Shown here one piece after another: positions 54,801 to 63,965 of a stretch of 64,000 nucleotides of DNA (position 1 is the first letter of the stretch; every line of letters starts with the position of its first letter). Origin of the DNA: Chrysaora quinquecirrha (taxonomy: Eukaryota > Cnidaria > Scyphozoa > Semaeostomeae > Pelagiidae); NCBI GenBank assembly GCA_014526335.1, contig JACTAT010000010.1, positions 4,550,282 through 4,614,281 of the forward strand, given 5' to 3'. The position numbers were made by a program, and so were the translations under genes. The notes under the pieces are model-generated. The model searched no databases. It saw nothing but the letters and a program-made list of their open reading frames with translations, and was not told the DNA's origin.

Positions 54801-57800
54801 TTCAGACTAGAGGAGAAGGCTTAGGCCTTATAATTAGGTTCACACGAAAATATTTAGCACGGCAGTGGCTCGATTTCTGGATCGATGTCGTGCCATGCCG
54901 AGCCACTGAAGGTGCTGTGACGTCGTGGCCTAATCCAGCAGTCTCGTGGTGTCAGAGGCTCAGCGAGTTCGGAACTCGAACCTCAGCTACGGTAGCGTCA
55001 CAACCAGGATCGAGATCTCGATTAGTTGACCTGTTACCGAGATCCTAGCGACTGGTGCTGAATACACCATTTCACCTATGGTTTGTATCCAGATGTTAGC
55101 TGCATCTTAATTTGCCAAAACGGCAAGACATCATTGATTTTAATCCTTACTCCTTATTTGAATTTTTACAATAGCCGCGTGATTTTTTTGTATAGGTTGC
55201 CACATGGTTAGATGACACTCTCAGTGCTGTTGCATACAAACTGGAACACCCTGCTCAAACGTTTGCAGAATTCCGCAATCAGCAAGTCACTGCACTTCAT
55301 GTTTGTGACCTGTACTCTTGTGTTCTGCTTGCTAATGGCTCTCTGCTTTGGTGGTAAGTTATGCGAATCTTAAATACTAGTTATTTCTCTTTATATCACA
55401 GTAAATTTGAAAATATTTATACGGCCATATAGTTTGATTATAAAGAGAATAAATGGAAGCATTTTCGCATATGTAGTCATAGATTATTTCTATTCTAATA
55501 TTTGGTCCTACGTTCCAAGGATCATCATCAGAGCGGTACGTGATCGAATGAAGTTTTGTTGAGCTCTGTAGCTCTCGATTCATGAAATTCCATTTTGAAT
55601 CTCATTCATTCTGGCATACAACTTTATCCTATTGCTGGCCATACATGAAAATATGTACACATATGTACGATACTGAAGAAGGCTAAAATAGCCGCAACAC
55701 AGACTCAAAATTTGAGGAGAGCCAATGGCCGTATGACTTATTTTTCGCTGATATAATTTAGCTCTTTTGCTCGGTGGAAATTTCCCCGGCACTCCAGTCA
55801 TGCAGTCCAGTTTTGAGATTCTTCAATTCTGGTATAATTTCTAATTTAATCGCATATTTTCGCATGGGTACTGCAGAGTTGTGTTCTCATATGGCAAGAA
55901 CTCTTCCTGACCCGTGCTAGAGAAACCTGGCCTTCGGTTCAGAATTTTGCTATCGTTAATGAGCCAAATTCGTACAGAAGGTGAACATTTACAGATAAGG
56001 AAAATTTTCCTATACAGCAAGTACCAGACTACACGTGCTGAACTGCATATTTGAATTCCTTATTGATTTTTTTTTGTATACAGGGGCGTCTTTCCTTTTG
56101 AACAACGGAGGAAGCTGATGGATAAAGTGAAACAAAAAGCAAAGAAAAGTGCAATTAGTGGCAGCTCATTGATACAAGCAGGAACCCAGGTACGTTGCGT
56201 ATTCATTCGATCGATTGTATTCTGTTCTTCAATGCCTGGCAAAGTCGTTTCAACACCCCTCAATAATTGCCGAAAATATGACTAGTCTTCCCTCGCTTGC
56301 TAGAAGAAAAGAAAGTCGACCCCTCCCCAAAACAATGTTGGTCCGTTCGTCTACAGTCTGAGTTGTTTAAAATTCATATCTTATGTCAAACATTGTGCAA
56401 AGTCAGAACTAGTTGCCGACTGCTAAGTCGGCGATTTTTTGGAATTATCGCAACTGACATGTCGACATAAGCGCTCTGGCAACTAGTTGGCAACTAGTTC
56501 CTTTTCGATGGCAATCAGTCGACGCACAGTTCCAGAAAGTTGGGCATGTTCTACTTCTGCGATTAGTTGACAGCTGATTGCCATCAGTCGCAGTCGACCT
56601 GAGCGCTCTTGCGACCACGATCAACTGTATCCTATAAGTTCTGACTAGTTATTGACATGTCGACAACAGTTAGCCGTTACAACATGTTGGGTTAGTTTGA
56701 TCGTATTGGAGGTCGGCATAAGCCTGGCATCTATGTGCCAATCAAAATACAGCTTAAGGAAATATTGGGCTGTGATTGGTGTCCAGAAAAGTCTGATCAA
56801 TTATCTATTAACTCGTATATTCTCGTACTTGCAAGGGCTCTGCAGAGTCTTGTGTTTTTATATCGCATGAACTCTTTCTGACCCATGCTAGATCAAGTTC
56901 ACCTTCGTTTCAGAATTTGGCTGATATGAATGAGCCAAATTCGTACAGAAGGTGGACATTTTAAGATTATTATTGCATTCTGATTAAGACGAAAAACCAT
57001 GCTGCCTGTAGTAGCTACTCCTCTACAGGTATTACCTTCGGTCAGGTATCTGATCATAATTCTATGCTTCTTTCTAATGTATTCCCGTCTGTATTTTCAA
57101 ACAATTTTTTTAAACTTTTTCAGAGAGAAAAAGATCAGTTAGTTATGAAGAAACAGATTCCAAGTCAAACGAAGAGCAATGGAATTTAAAAGATGTGATT
57201 TTCGTTGAAGATGTTCGTAATGTTCCTGTTGGAAAAGTCTTGAAGGTTGGTATTCTGTAACAAATAGTCCATAAGGTTTCAAAAAAACAACAAAAAACAA
57301 CTCTACATTTTCCGTCCTACTGGATGACATTGTGCTACCAGCAGCCGTCGGCCACTCTGCTTATGCAGTCTATTTGCAGCCCTAATCGCCGGTAGCCCAG
57401 GAGTTATCTTGGACTTATCGGGTACTCATTGACCTACCCCCGTAGGGATGCAAAGCTAAGATGACCTGCTGCACTATCGCTCTGCAGATGGCATTACCCT
57501 TCGCCCGATTTGATCTCGGACATATCACTTGCATCCCCGGAAGTTAATCCAGTACACCATGGCCGATTTTAGAACGGTCCTATTGAACTTAACTACTAAG
57601 TAAAAGCCTGATATGAGCCCCGTTGGCAATCATTTCTCCCTCGTATCGAAACGAGGCTCTTTGTTTTTTTGGTAACACCATAGAGATGGGTAACACTTGA
57701 TAGCACAGGGGACGAAGGATCATTGCTCATCGCGAACAAGCTGCATATGAGAACACTTCATCAACGATAGTCAAAATCAGTCGCCGACTGTCTACGATCA

Positions 57801-60800
57801 GGTTTGCGGCAAATGAGAGCCTGGCTGCAGTAGATGCACACTCCTTAAGGCCGCTTTCAGAATGTCGCCTCAATGTTACTGATGATATTTAATATCATTA
57901 TTTGTAAACATGAAATGACATTCATCAGCTTATTTGGCTGATCAATTGAAAGTGTTTGAGTCATAAGTGTGCTATATTAATACAGTTCTGCATATGTTAA
58001 ATAACCCTTGTATTATTGCATTTGTAATCGTTCAACGATTCTTATGCGATATGATTTATTGCTACGGGTTTTGCATGTGCAGAATACATTTAGAATTGAT
58101 AAAACATTTTAGACCGTCATTAGACACTATTCTTAGGGCCTGTTTAAATTGTTGCGGGCCAGCCTGGCTCGTCTTACTAAGATTCAACAGAACAATAAAC
58201 TCTATTGATTTTAAGTCTGGAGAACCGAATTATCGTCCTCCACTTGTTAATTTGTGAAATATTATCCAACGACCCCCCGCTCTTATTCAAACCCCCGTTA
58301 TTAGTTTAGTATAATTTTCTGAAACAGGTAAATTCAATCATCTAGCACTGAGGATGGATATCTTTTGAGCAGTTGACTCGTACGATATCGAGATGTATTT
58401 TCCAACCCCCCTTTTATTCCAACCTCCCCGTTTATTCAATTTCCAGACGTTTTTGAACCTTCCCCCGATTATTCGGCACTCCAGAGTATGCAGATAGCCG
58501 AGATCTGTGGGAGCATAAGAATCTTTTGTTTTCAATTTGCATTTATATGGAGAGCTGGCTGGCCTGGTTAAGCAAGATGAAATGTTGACAGGAAGATATG
58601 CGCAAGTGTTAAATAAGCGAGGCCAGCTCGGATAATCGGGCTCGAAGACCTATCCATGTGAATGCTGTGAAACATCCCCTTGCCTAACCGAGCAATCTCG
58701 GCTTCCCGGCTTTGCCATCGTCCATGTAAACAGGCCCTTAAACTGTAACACGTTTGATATGTTAATTCATCCGTCTCTTCCTCCCATCTTTGCAGGTTGA
58801 TGGTGCATATGCATTGGTGAATTTCTCTGATAAAGACGCCTCCGCAGAGTCATCAAAAGATGATTTGTCAGCCTTGTTGAAGAATTGCAGGCTCGTAAGA
58901 AAAGATGAACTACAGGTGAGACTCGCCCTTTCTTTAATGTCAATAACCCAACCTCGTCCCCAGGTCCCAAATCGAGTTTCCTCGAATCTCAACCGTCAAA
59001 TCGATTGGGGCCTTGGTACCGGCCATAAAATCTGCCAAATTACTGGCAATTTTGGCCTAGGCATCAAAACAAGATGTAGATTCCGAAAGCAGATGTGCTT
59101 AGAAAGGAAATGCAAAGAATTTCATTCATAACTGTAAGGCAAGATACAATATATCATGTAGCATCATTTTTCGGTTTTTATACATGTTTTCACATAGTTT
59201 TCGGCCATTTTTGGTGTGAAATTTTGAAGAAACTGTGACGTCACATAAAATTTCTATTGTTTGAAAAGCCAATCAAATTGCGAAAAGACAAGGCCGATAC
59301 GAGGGTCGAATATGGACAGCGGAGTTTCACGTAGAGGCCTATTCACCCTGGGGACGAGGTTGGTCAATAACTTTCGTAAGAAAGAAGAGGATGAAATTCG
59401 GTCTAGACTTTCTAAAACCTCAGAAACCGCACAAGTCAAATAGAAACACTGAGTCTGCAGGCGTGAAGTACTTCATCGAAGAGCCTTTATTTATTCTATG
59501 TCTGTTTTTTCTTAGCCTTCCTATTTCTATTGAAAGCTGTTTCATTACTATGGCCCTGACCAAACATTGTTTTCATACATTTAGATTTGCTTTACAAGTA
59601 ATTTTTGACCGTTACGCAAGCAGAATTTGCCTTCCAATGCTCTTGAAAAACTTTGGGAGCATTTTTTGACTTTTGTAAACAAATGTTTTCAAGCAATGTT
59701 TTGTGAAGTGGCAAAATTTTCAAACATTTCGTTTGACAAACCAATTCCAGATGTTTGACAAACAATATTTGATTGTTAGGCTAGGACATATTTTGATAGA
59801 AAGTCTTCTACACAAGTTTCTGTCTACTGAAAATCTCTAGAAAGGAGACAGTGAGACATGGATTATTTAAAATTGTTCTTCTTGTATAAATTGATGAATT
59901 TTGCTGAAGACGAATTTCATTTCTTGTGTTTTGTTTTGTAGATTGTCAAATGGACAACACCACCAAAGATGTCTGAATGTTTTCAGAAAACTCCAAAACA
60001 GCTATCAGTCCCTGGAAACAGCAAAATCCTAACAATGGCATTGGATACCAATGGTAATCTCAAATAACGGTTTTTTAGCTAAATCCTGCTCTTTGGTTTC
60101 CAATGATTCGTTGGCTGTCATTGAGTGTCATTGAGTTTTGCTGTATTTTTGGAAATTTTGCCGGCTTTCATTGAAAATGCTGTTTTCCTTTACACTAAAG
60201 CGCCAGAAAACCGAGCTTTCTGGCAGCCCTAAATAGAAGCTTGGCAAGTGGCGACTCATGTTTAATTCGATGCGGGGACCGGAAGAGAACATCAAGATTT
60301 TGGGTTAAAAAGAAGATTTTCAAAGAAAGATTTATAAAGGGAGGAAGAAGTGAAACAAAAAAGTTCAAGGTTCGCTGCATCAGCGCGCTAGAAAACGCTA
60401 AGGTTGAATGTGGCGTTTGGCGCAGATATTACTTTTCACATATAGGACGTTTTCCAAACTAAACCAGTAGTTTCTGCACTGGATCCCTATTATTACTTAA
60501 TATGAGTCCCAGTTCCTGCTCATTGAATCTAGAAAAACAAAAACAGTTCGCTTCAACGGAGCAGAGGCTGCCATATTCCCGTCTTTTGCTGCTTTTCATA
60601 AAGACTTTAATACATCTTCCTATGTATAAGAATATGTTTTTCCATGCAGGCGTACATACATTGCTGAAAACGCAGTCTGGCACCAGATATGCCGTTTTCA
60701 GTTTGGCTTCAGGACGCATTGAGCCAGGAGGCTCGATTCCTATGAATGTTCTTCTTATCTGTCTTCTCCTGGTGAATTCAACCCAGTGATGCAGACGGCT

Positions 60801-63463
60801 GGAGTGGTAAGGATTTTTCAATTTATTCGCCTCGTTATTACAGCAGTATCTACTACATAATCAGAAACAGCTAATGTGTCAACCATCAAAGGAAAAATTT
60901 GGGCTTTGCGTGTGGTATTTAACTGTACGCTCAGTGCTTTTTCCGCTGAGCACTATAAAGCCGGATTTCCACTAGGCGGAAAATGACGAAGCGGACAAAT
61001 TTCCAGTGATCTAATAGGCCAATTGAAATTGTCCCTGCGGAAAATGTCGACGAGCAAAAAGTAGAAAGAGATCCTACTTTTCGCGGCGCGACATTTTTGC
61101 GCTGAAAATAGCCAACAGAATTCATTTACTTTCCGATGAAATAAAGTTACAAAACAGCACAGAGAACAACATGGCCGAATTTTCAAGTCAGCAAGACGGG
61201 CAAGATGTCTCAAGTTCACGGCAGCCATTTTGTAACGGCTCAAAAGCTCCCAAAGCAAAATCAAGTGGAGATCATGTATTTCCTTCTGCCGCGGATAATT
61301 GTCGCATGAAGAGTCACTCGCTGCGACATTTTTGCGTCTAGTGGAGATCCGGCCTTTAAGTGATGTTAAACAAGCTAGTTAATTTCGATTCTTTGTTATG
61401 TTTCCCCTCGCCTGTCCCATGGGCTCCAGCCTTATTAGATGCTTGAATCAAAGAATTGCTTTCTTTTAAATCCAGTTTCTTTATTTTGTTGTATAGGAGT
61501 CCATCGTCTTGTTGAGGGACTCAAATCAATGCATATTTCCACTGATTAAAGATTGCGTTGGAGGAATCAGAGATCCACATTGGGTGGTACGTATTTTGTA
61601 CACAAATATCTGTACTATCTGTAGGTACTCTTGTTTTACAAGTCTGCGTATCATGCCTATGAACTGATAACTCACTAAAAAGCAATTATAACAACAACAT
61701 TTAGACTGATTACCTGAGTCCCAGTTATCGCTTATGAAACCGAGATAACTAAAACTGCCGAACTTATAGCAGGGAGTTGGGGTGGAGGAGGAGCGCAAAC
61801 TAACGACTCTGGTAAAAGTTCACAAATACAAAGGATGAAGAATTATGATCTTGTGAGTTGCCGTGCTTTTAAGTGCTTATGACTGAAAATGCTTATTTAT
61901 TGATTATAGAACCTTCCGCCAGTCTCCAGCTTGGGTATCGGGTCGCAATGTGTTGGTACTGGAACAAAGAAGTCTCAAGCAATGGTTGCTGTATTCATCT
62001 GCAGGGTATTCTAATTACTTTGTCTTTTTTTTTTTTGATGTCTTACTTATTCCTATATCACTGGAAAGGGGCACACCCCACCTCCTTCTTCCATTCTAAA
62101 TTTGTATTGTTTTTGATTACTTGTATAGTTGATTCTTTAGTTGATTATAGCTGATTATAGATGATTCTATAGTTGATTATTGTTGATTGTAGTTGATTCT
62201 TGGTTCGTATCTTTTTCTCACAGGATCAATGGCTGATGAGCAGTATAGCTAAATGCGAGCTAGAGGGCATTAAATGCGCTATTGCTGCCATGGCAGTGGA
62301 ACCAGGTATCAATTTAAGTTCAATTTATACTTTTACTGCTTCCAAGCTACCTTCATATTACCCCCTGTTTATCCTGAACCTTTTGGGTGTCGCAATCTAC
62401 AATCGTTCATAAAAGTTGCGAGAACTCATCCTTTCCCCTCTCCTACAACCCTTCCCCTCCCCCATAGTCAATTTTGTTTGTTGTTACTGTTAATGTTTTT
62501 TGTGCTAGTTAATGCAAGAAGAATTAAAGGCGTACTCTTCTAAACCATTGCTTTTTTCCGAATGTGTGTTTCTTCGAAGCCATTCTTCTGAAAACGGCAG
62601 GCTTTGGATCTGTCCAAAACCTTCTGTCATCAAAAGCAAGAGGTTTCCGAGACTTTTGAGAGATTCACGGTTTGAAGTTCAGAGTCTTCAATTTTATCAG
62701 TTTCAAGGATACAATCCGCGAATGGGTCTGGGACTAGGCAAGCGGTTCTCGGATTTCCAGAATACCTGTTTTTTGAAAATCATGGATTCTTGTTTTGGAG
62801 ACTTTCTGTTTTCGGAATTCGGAAGGTTTTGGAGGTTCAGAAGAACACGCCATTAGTATCGAAGCTTGATAATTTAGTCAGATAAATTAGGCCCAAATTA
62901 CACTATGCCGGAATGATATCGTCGCGTTTTGATTTTGGTGCTGTCACAAGATTTTGCCTAGCAGTCGTCGTTTTCATCGCGATCATTGCAATTACTGAGA
63001 CGCCACGACAGCTCCTTCGCAGATTTGCTTTGCATTTGTTTTGTGAAACAATAGAAAACAAGGTTTCGGAGCGTCATATATCGGATTGGCATGAATGATT
63101 TCACTGTACCGCCGCATCTCCTCTTGATTGCCATATCACCCCCAGAGCGCCATGATTTTCAAGACTTGCGGAGCGTCTTATTCCGGATCGAGTCGTCTTA
63201 GTGTAACTGAAAGCTCGATCCGACAGAAAGTTCAAGGCACGACGAGGAATACCGGCATAGTATAACTAAGATCTTAGTTGTATAAAGTGAAGGAGACAAA
63301 TTCTAACAGTTGCTTTTCTACCTAGTAATATGCGAAGACAGTCTGGCTGAGAAATTTGATGGCAATAGAAACGTTCTGCATAAATTAGTTTCGCTCTGTT
63401 TTCCACAACGCCCCAAATCAAAATATAATGTTCTCTCAAAACAGTCGGAAAAAGATGCACAAG
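42440..63463 (+). CDS. UBR5: E3 ubiquitin ligase UBR5/EDD, N-terminal part
   Basis: UBR5 is a giant nuclear/cytosolic HECT ubiquitin ligase. Exons: 42440-42501, 43192-43233, 43772-43853, 44595-44668, 45163-45221, 45765-45840, 46455-46668, 47100-47159, 47241-47337, 48997-49138, 50701-50902, 53513-53743, 55196-55353, 56084-56189, 57124(or 57126)-57245, 58796-58915, 59942-60053, 60650-60806, 61497-61586, 61910-62005, 62224-62305 and 63326-63463; the gene continues past the window. It starts [11 protein letters not shown]. Landmarks: [10 protein letters not shown]; a Ser/Thr/Gly/Arg-rich stretch (residues ~132-190); a UBA domain ([28 protein letters not shown]); propeller repeats ([40 protein letters not shown]); [59 protein letters not shown]. 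Most exon phases close. One base appears missing within about 60725-60745, since the frame hits TGA while the +1 frame restores family sequence and phase with the next exon. The conserved block after GTQ (family CLRNNPLYHAGAVAFS-like) was not found. UBR box, MLLE and HECT lie beyond the window. Confidence 0.95.
43291..43672. mobile_element. Foldback MITE (TACTGAAC/GTTCAGTA termini)
   Basis: Left GGCCAAACATACTGAACACG then TTCACTGAACAAGTCC; right GGACTTGTTCAGTGAACTAG then TTCAGTATGTTTTGTGG, a good inverted copy. In UBR5 intron 2. The internal open frame (43362-43571) is not a gene. Confidence 0.85.
45275..45667. repeat. (CTGA)n microsatellite, ~390 bp
   Basis: Nearly pure CTGACTGA with a CTGG block near 45630-45652. 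On the minus strand it reads through as a Ser-Val-Ser-Gln repeat, an artefact. In UBR5 intron 5; likely length-variable. Confidence 0.97.
46062..46330. mobile_element. TTAA-type foldback MITE, relative of 8770-9075
   Basis: Begins AATTAAGGCCTGGCCTAAAT and ends ATGTTTCCTAGTTTTGCCAG. Shares GACATGTC, GTGTCTCCCAGTTTAGCCACC-like words with 8770-9075. Confidence 0.65.
46790..46880. mobile_element. Fragment of the ACTAGTTG foldback family
   Basis: AGCAGTCGCCAACTAGTCTG and GTGCGCAATGTCGACATAAG match parts of 20509-21300 and 56400-56735. In UBR5 intron 7. Confidence 0.5.
47535..47812. mobile_element. TTAA-type MITE family A in UBR5 intron
   Basis: Left CTTAGGCCCTGGCCAAACGATC then AACATTGTTGGTCAAACATT; right TTTGACAAAAATGTTTGATC then GTTTGGTCTGG. 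In UBR5 intron 9. Confidence 0.88.
47880..48124 (+). mobile_element. 5S rRNA-derived SINE (SINE3-like)
   Basis: 47900-47985 resembles the internal promoter half of 5S rRNA: TTCTCGTTTAGACAGCTGAA then GTTAAGCGTGGTCG (A-box region) and GGTCAGCATCTGGATGGGTG then ACTTTCC (intermediate and C-box region). A non-5S body follows (GGGAAGGGACTTTAAACTAG, GGGGTCCCATGCC) and a tail of ACAAAAACAACAACAACAAC. The 5' part of 5S is not well kept, so this is not a working 5S gene. Confidence 0.8.
48280..48533 (+). repeat. TGCACACTCC element, copy 1
   Basis: ~254-bp repeat starting TGCACACTCCTTAAGGCCGC and ending TTTTGCATGTGTAGAATAC. Three further copies follow at 49503, 54531 and 57835, all plus strand and all in UBR5 introns. 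A short TGCACA/TGTGCA terminal pair is visible. No coding capacity. Confidence 0.9.
48655..48900. repeat. (AACT)n then (CTGA)n microsatellite
   Basis: CTAACTAACTAAC with interruptions to about 48825, then pure GACTGACTGACTG to 48900. In UBR5 intron 9. Confidence 0.95.
49503..49757 (+). repeat. TGCACACTCC element, copy 2
   Basis: Same start and end as copy 1 (GCATGTGCAGAATATAC at the right). Few substitutions. UBR5 intron 10. Confidence 0.9.
50133..50567. mobile_element. Foldback element with ~110-bp inverted repeats
   Basis: Left CCTTTTCAAAGAGGCCTGGG then TCGGGCGCGACATTTTTCTG; right CAGAAAAATGCCACGTCCGA then CCCAGGCCTCTTTGAAAAGG. Pairing continues through GAGATTTCCAGTAAGGGAAT and ATTCCCTTCCTGGAAATGTC. 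In UBR5 intron 10. Confidence 0.9.
50985..51345. mobile_element. C-rich MITE, relative of 1311-1690
   Basis: TTCTTGGGTGCCCGATTGCT at the left, then CCCCCGCTCTTCTTAGGACT and GGCATTGATATTAGTGTCGC, matching the 1311-1690 interior. Right end with CTGTTCCAACTCCCCGCTTA. Termini less well kept. Confidence 0.6.
51725..51865 (+). repeat. CTGCAGAGTCTTGTG repeat, copy 1
   Basis: Shares GAACTCTTCCTGACCCGTGC, TAGAGAAAC, TTCGTTTCAGAATTT and AATTCGTACAGAAGGTGGAC with 55865-55995 and 56835-56965. All in UBR5 introns, same strand. Full element boundaries unknown. Confidence 0.75.
52245..53130. mobile_element. Cluster of family A MITEs
   Basis: Four left-type ends (GGCCAAACGATCAAACATTG or GGTCAAACGATCAAGCATTG) follow each other at about 52250, 52360, 52455 and 52570, and two tandem right-type ends (TGTTTGATCATTTGGCCTGG then GTTTTAGGAACAAGC) at about 52795 and 52935 before a final TTTGATCCTTTGGCCAGGGCC. 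It looks like a nested or tandemly amplified array, not one element. Confidence 0.82.
53165..53485. mobile_element. MITE family B in UBR5 intron
   Basis: Left ATTTATTACACGAATCCTAG then TTATCGCTAACGGCTAACGA; right TAGTTGTTGTTGTTGCTGTT ... GGTCTCATGTAATAAGTCTA. TTATTACA / TGTAATAA terminal pair. Ends about 28 bases before the exon at 53513. Confidence 0.7.
53760..54530. other. UBR5 intron, little recognised
   Basis: Mostly AT-rich. 54395-54525 has a local repeat of CCCATAGCAATTGCT and TTGCATTGCATTGCATTGGG. No gene. Confidence 0.4.
54531..54783 (+). repeat. TGCACACTCC element, copy 3
   Basis: Starts TGCACACTCCTTAAGGCCGC, ends GCATCTGCAGAATACAC. UBR5 intron 12. Confidence 0.9.
54784..55070. other. 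GC-rich segment with hairpin
   Basis: CAGTGGCTCGATTTCTGGAT and ATGCCGAGCCACTG form a stem near 54870-54908; GGATCGAGATCTCG near 55007 is a second palindromic word. Richer in GC than the rest of the intron. Not assigned. Confidence 0.4.
55865..55995 (+). repeat. CTGCAGAGTTGTG repeat, copy 2
   Basis: Carries GAACTCTTCCTGACCCGTGC, CTAGAGAAACCTGGCCTTCG and AAATTCGTACAGAAGGTGAAC. UBR5 intron 13. Confidence 0.7.
56400..56735. mobile_element. ACTAGTTG foldback family, partial copy
   Basis: AGAACTAGTTGCCGACTGCT, TCTGGCAACTAGTTGGCAAC, TGTTCTACTTCTGCGATTAG and GATCAACTGTATCCTATAAG match 20509-21300; the second foldback arm is replaced by the body segment. Fills much of the UBR5 intron where a conserved exon is expected. 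Confidence 0.75.
56835..56965 (+). repeat. CTGCAGAGTCTTGTG repeat, copy 3
   Basis: CTCTGCAGAGTCTTGTGTTT, TTTCTGACCCATGCTAGATC and AATTCGTACAGAAGGTGGAC. UBR5 intron 14. Confidence 0.72.
57246..57834. other. UBR5 intron with GC-rich unassigned block
   Basis: 57320-57600 is notably richer in GC (GCAGCCGTCGGCCACTCTGC, GGTACTCATTGACCTACCCC, GATCTCGGACATATCACTTG). It might be a SINE read in reverse, but I could not find convincing pol III boxes. No exon. Confidence 0.4.
57835..58085 (+). repeat. TGCACACTCC element, copy 4
   Basis: Shares AGTAGATGCACACTCC with copy 1 at the left edge and ends GCATGTGCAGAATACAT. UBR5 intron 15. Confidence 0.9.
58133..58740. mobile_element. TTAA-type MITE with a nested C-rich element
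   Basis: Left CTTAGGGCCTGTTTAAATTG and right CATGTAAACAGGCCCTTAAAC form the terminal pair; inner GGGCCAGCCTGGCTCG and GCGAGGCCAGCTCGG also match. A second element (58262-58500, rich in ACCCCCCGCTCTTATTC and CCCCCGATTATTCGGCACTC) sits inside and appears to have inserted later. Confidence 0.7.
58945..59370. mobile_element. ACCTCGTCCCCAGG-type MITE in UBR5 intron
   Basis: Ends CCAACCTCGTCCCCAGG and CCTGGGGACGAGGTTGG are perfect inverted copies. Interior matches 28441-28865 in reverse orientation. No open frame of interest. Confidence 0.88.
59545..59797. mobile_element. TTAA-type MITE family A, diverged
   Basis: ATGGCCCTGACCAAACATTG at the left; AACAAACAATTTGATTG-like end (CAATATTTGATTGTTAGGCTAGG) at the right. 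UBR5 intron 16. Confidence 0.75.
60955..61362. mobile_element. MITE with CCGGATTTCCACTAG termini
   Basis: Left AAAGCCGGATTTCCACTAGG then CGG; right GCGTCTAGTGGAGATCCGGCCTTTAA. Inner CGACATTTTTGCG words face each other. In the UBR5 intron after the exon with the frame break. Confidence 0.85.
61683..61815. mobile_element. MITE family B fragment
   Basis: GAGTCCCAGTTATCGCTTAT, GTTGGGGTGGAGGAGGAGCG and CAAACTAACGACTC are the reverse complement of family B words seen in ASPH introns. Confidence 0.6.
62306..62890. other. UBR5 intron, unassigned
   Basis: A plus-strand frame at 62512-62856 (114 codons) is rich in Phe, Ser and Arg and carries repeated GATTCACGG/GGAATTCGGAAGG words; I consider it non-coding intron. 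No conserved exon found. Confidence 0.4.
62893..63264. mobile_element. MITE with TACACTATGCCGGAAT termini
   Basis: Left TTACACTATGCCGGAATGAT then ATCGTCGCG; right GACGAGGAATACCGGCATAGTATAA. Imperfect inverted termini with TTA/TAA outer bases. Inner GGAGCGTCATATATCGGAT and GGAGCGTCTTATTCCGGAT words are direct repeats. Confidence 0.75.
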
Positions 63464-63524
63464 GTGAGTTAATTATGTAAACCCCCGTTATGTTACTACA
63501 TGACCCATTGTTAACAATTATGAG

Positions 63525-63965
63525 AAAATATGTTTCGGGAGGTTGCGTATCCTAGAATCTTTTTATGAGAAGAATTATTCAGTGATCACCCCCGAAACTT
63601 GGCTTTATGATCCAATGGTAACAAATATGAAAAAATATATTTTCGAGGGGTTGCGTATTTCAGGATCTTTTTTATGAGATGATTTATTCCGTGATCATCC
63701 CCGTAACTTGCTGTATGACCTAGTGGTAACAAATAAGAGAAAATATGTTTTCGAGAGGTTGCGTATCCCAGGAACTTTTTATCAGATGATTGATTTAGTG
63801 ATCTACCCCCGTAACATGGCTGTTTGATCAGTGGCATCATATATGAGAAGATATGTTTTCGGGAGGTTGCGTATCCCAGGATGTTTCTGAGATTTATTCA
63901 GTGATCACCCTTCTATCCAAGGATCTTTTTTATCAGATGATTTATTCAGTAATCAGTTGCTTTGA
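63525..63965. repeat. ~115-bp tandem repeat at window edge
   Basis: Four units of TTTTCGGGAGGTTGCGTATC, CCAGGATCTTTTTTATGAGA, GATTTATTCAGTGATCACCC and CCGTAACTTGGCTG with small indels. In a UBR5 intron; it may run past the window end. Confidence 0.85.

Noticed and set aside
62512..62856. 114-codon frame as a UBR5 exon
   Set aside because: No match to UBR5 family sequence; the phases of 62224-62305 and 63326-63463 already join correctly without it.
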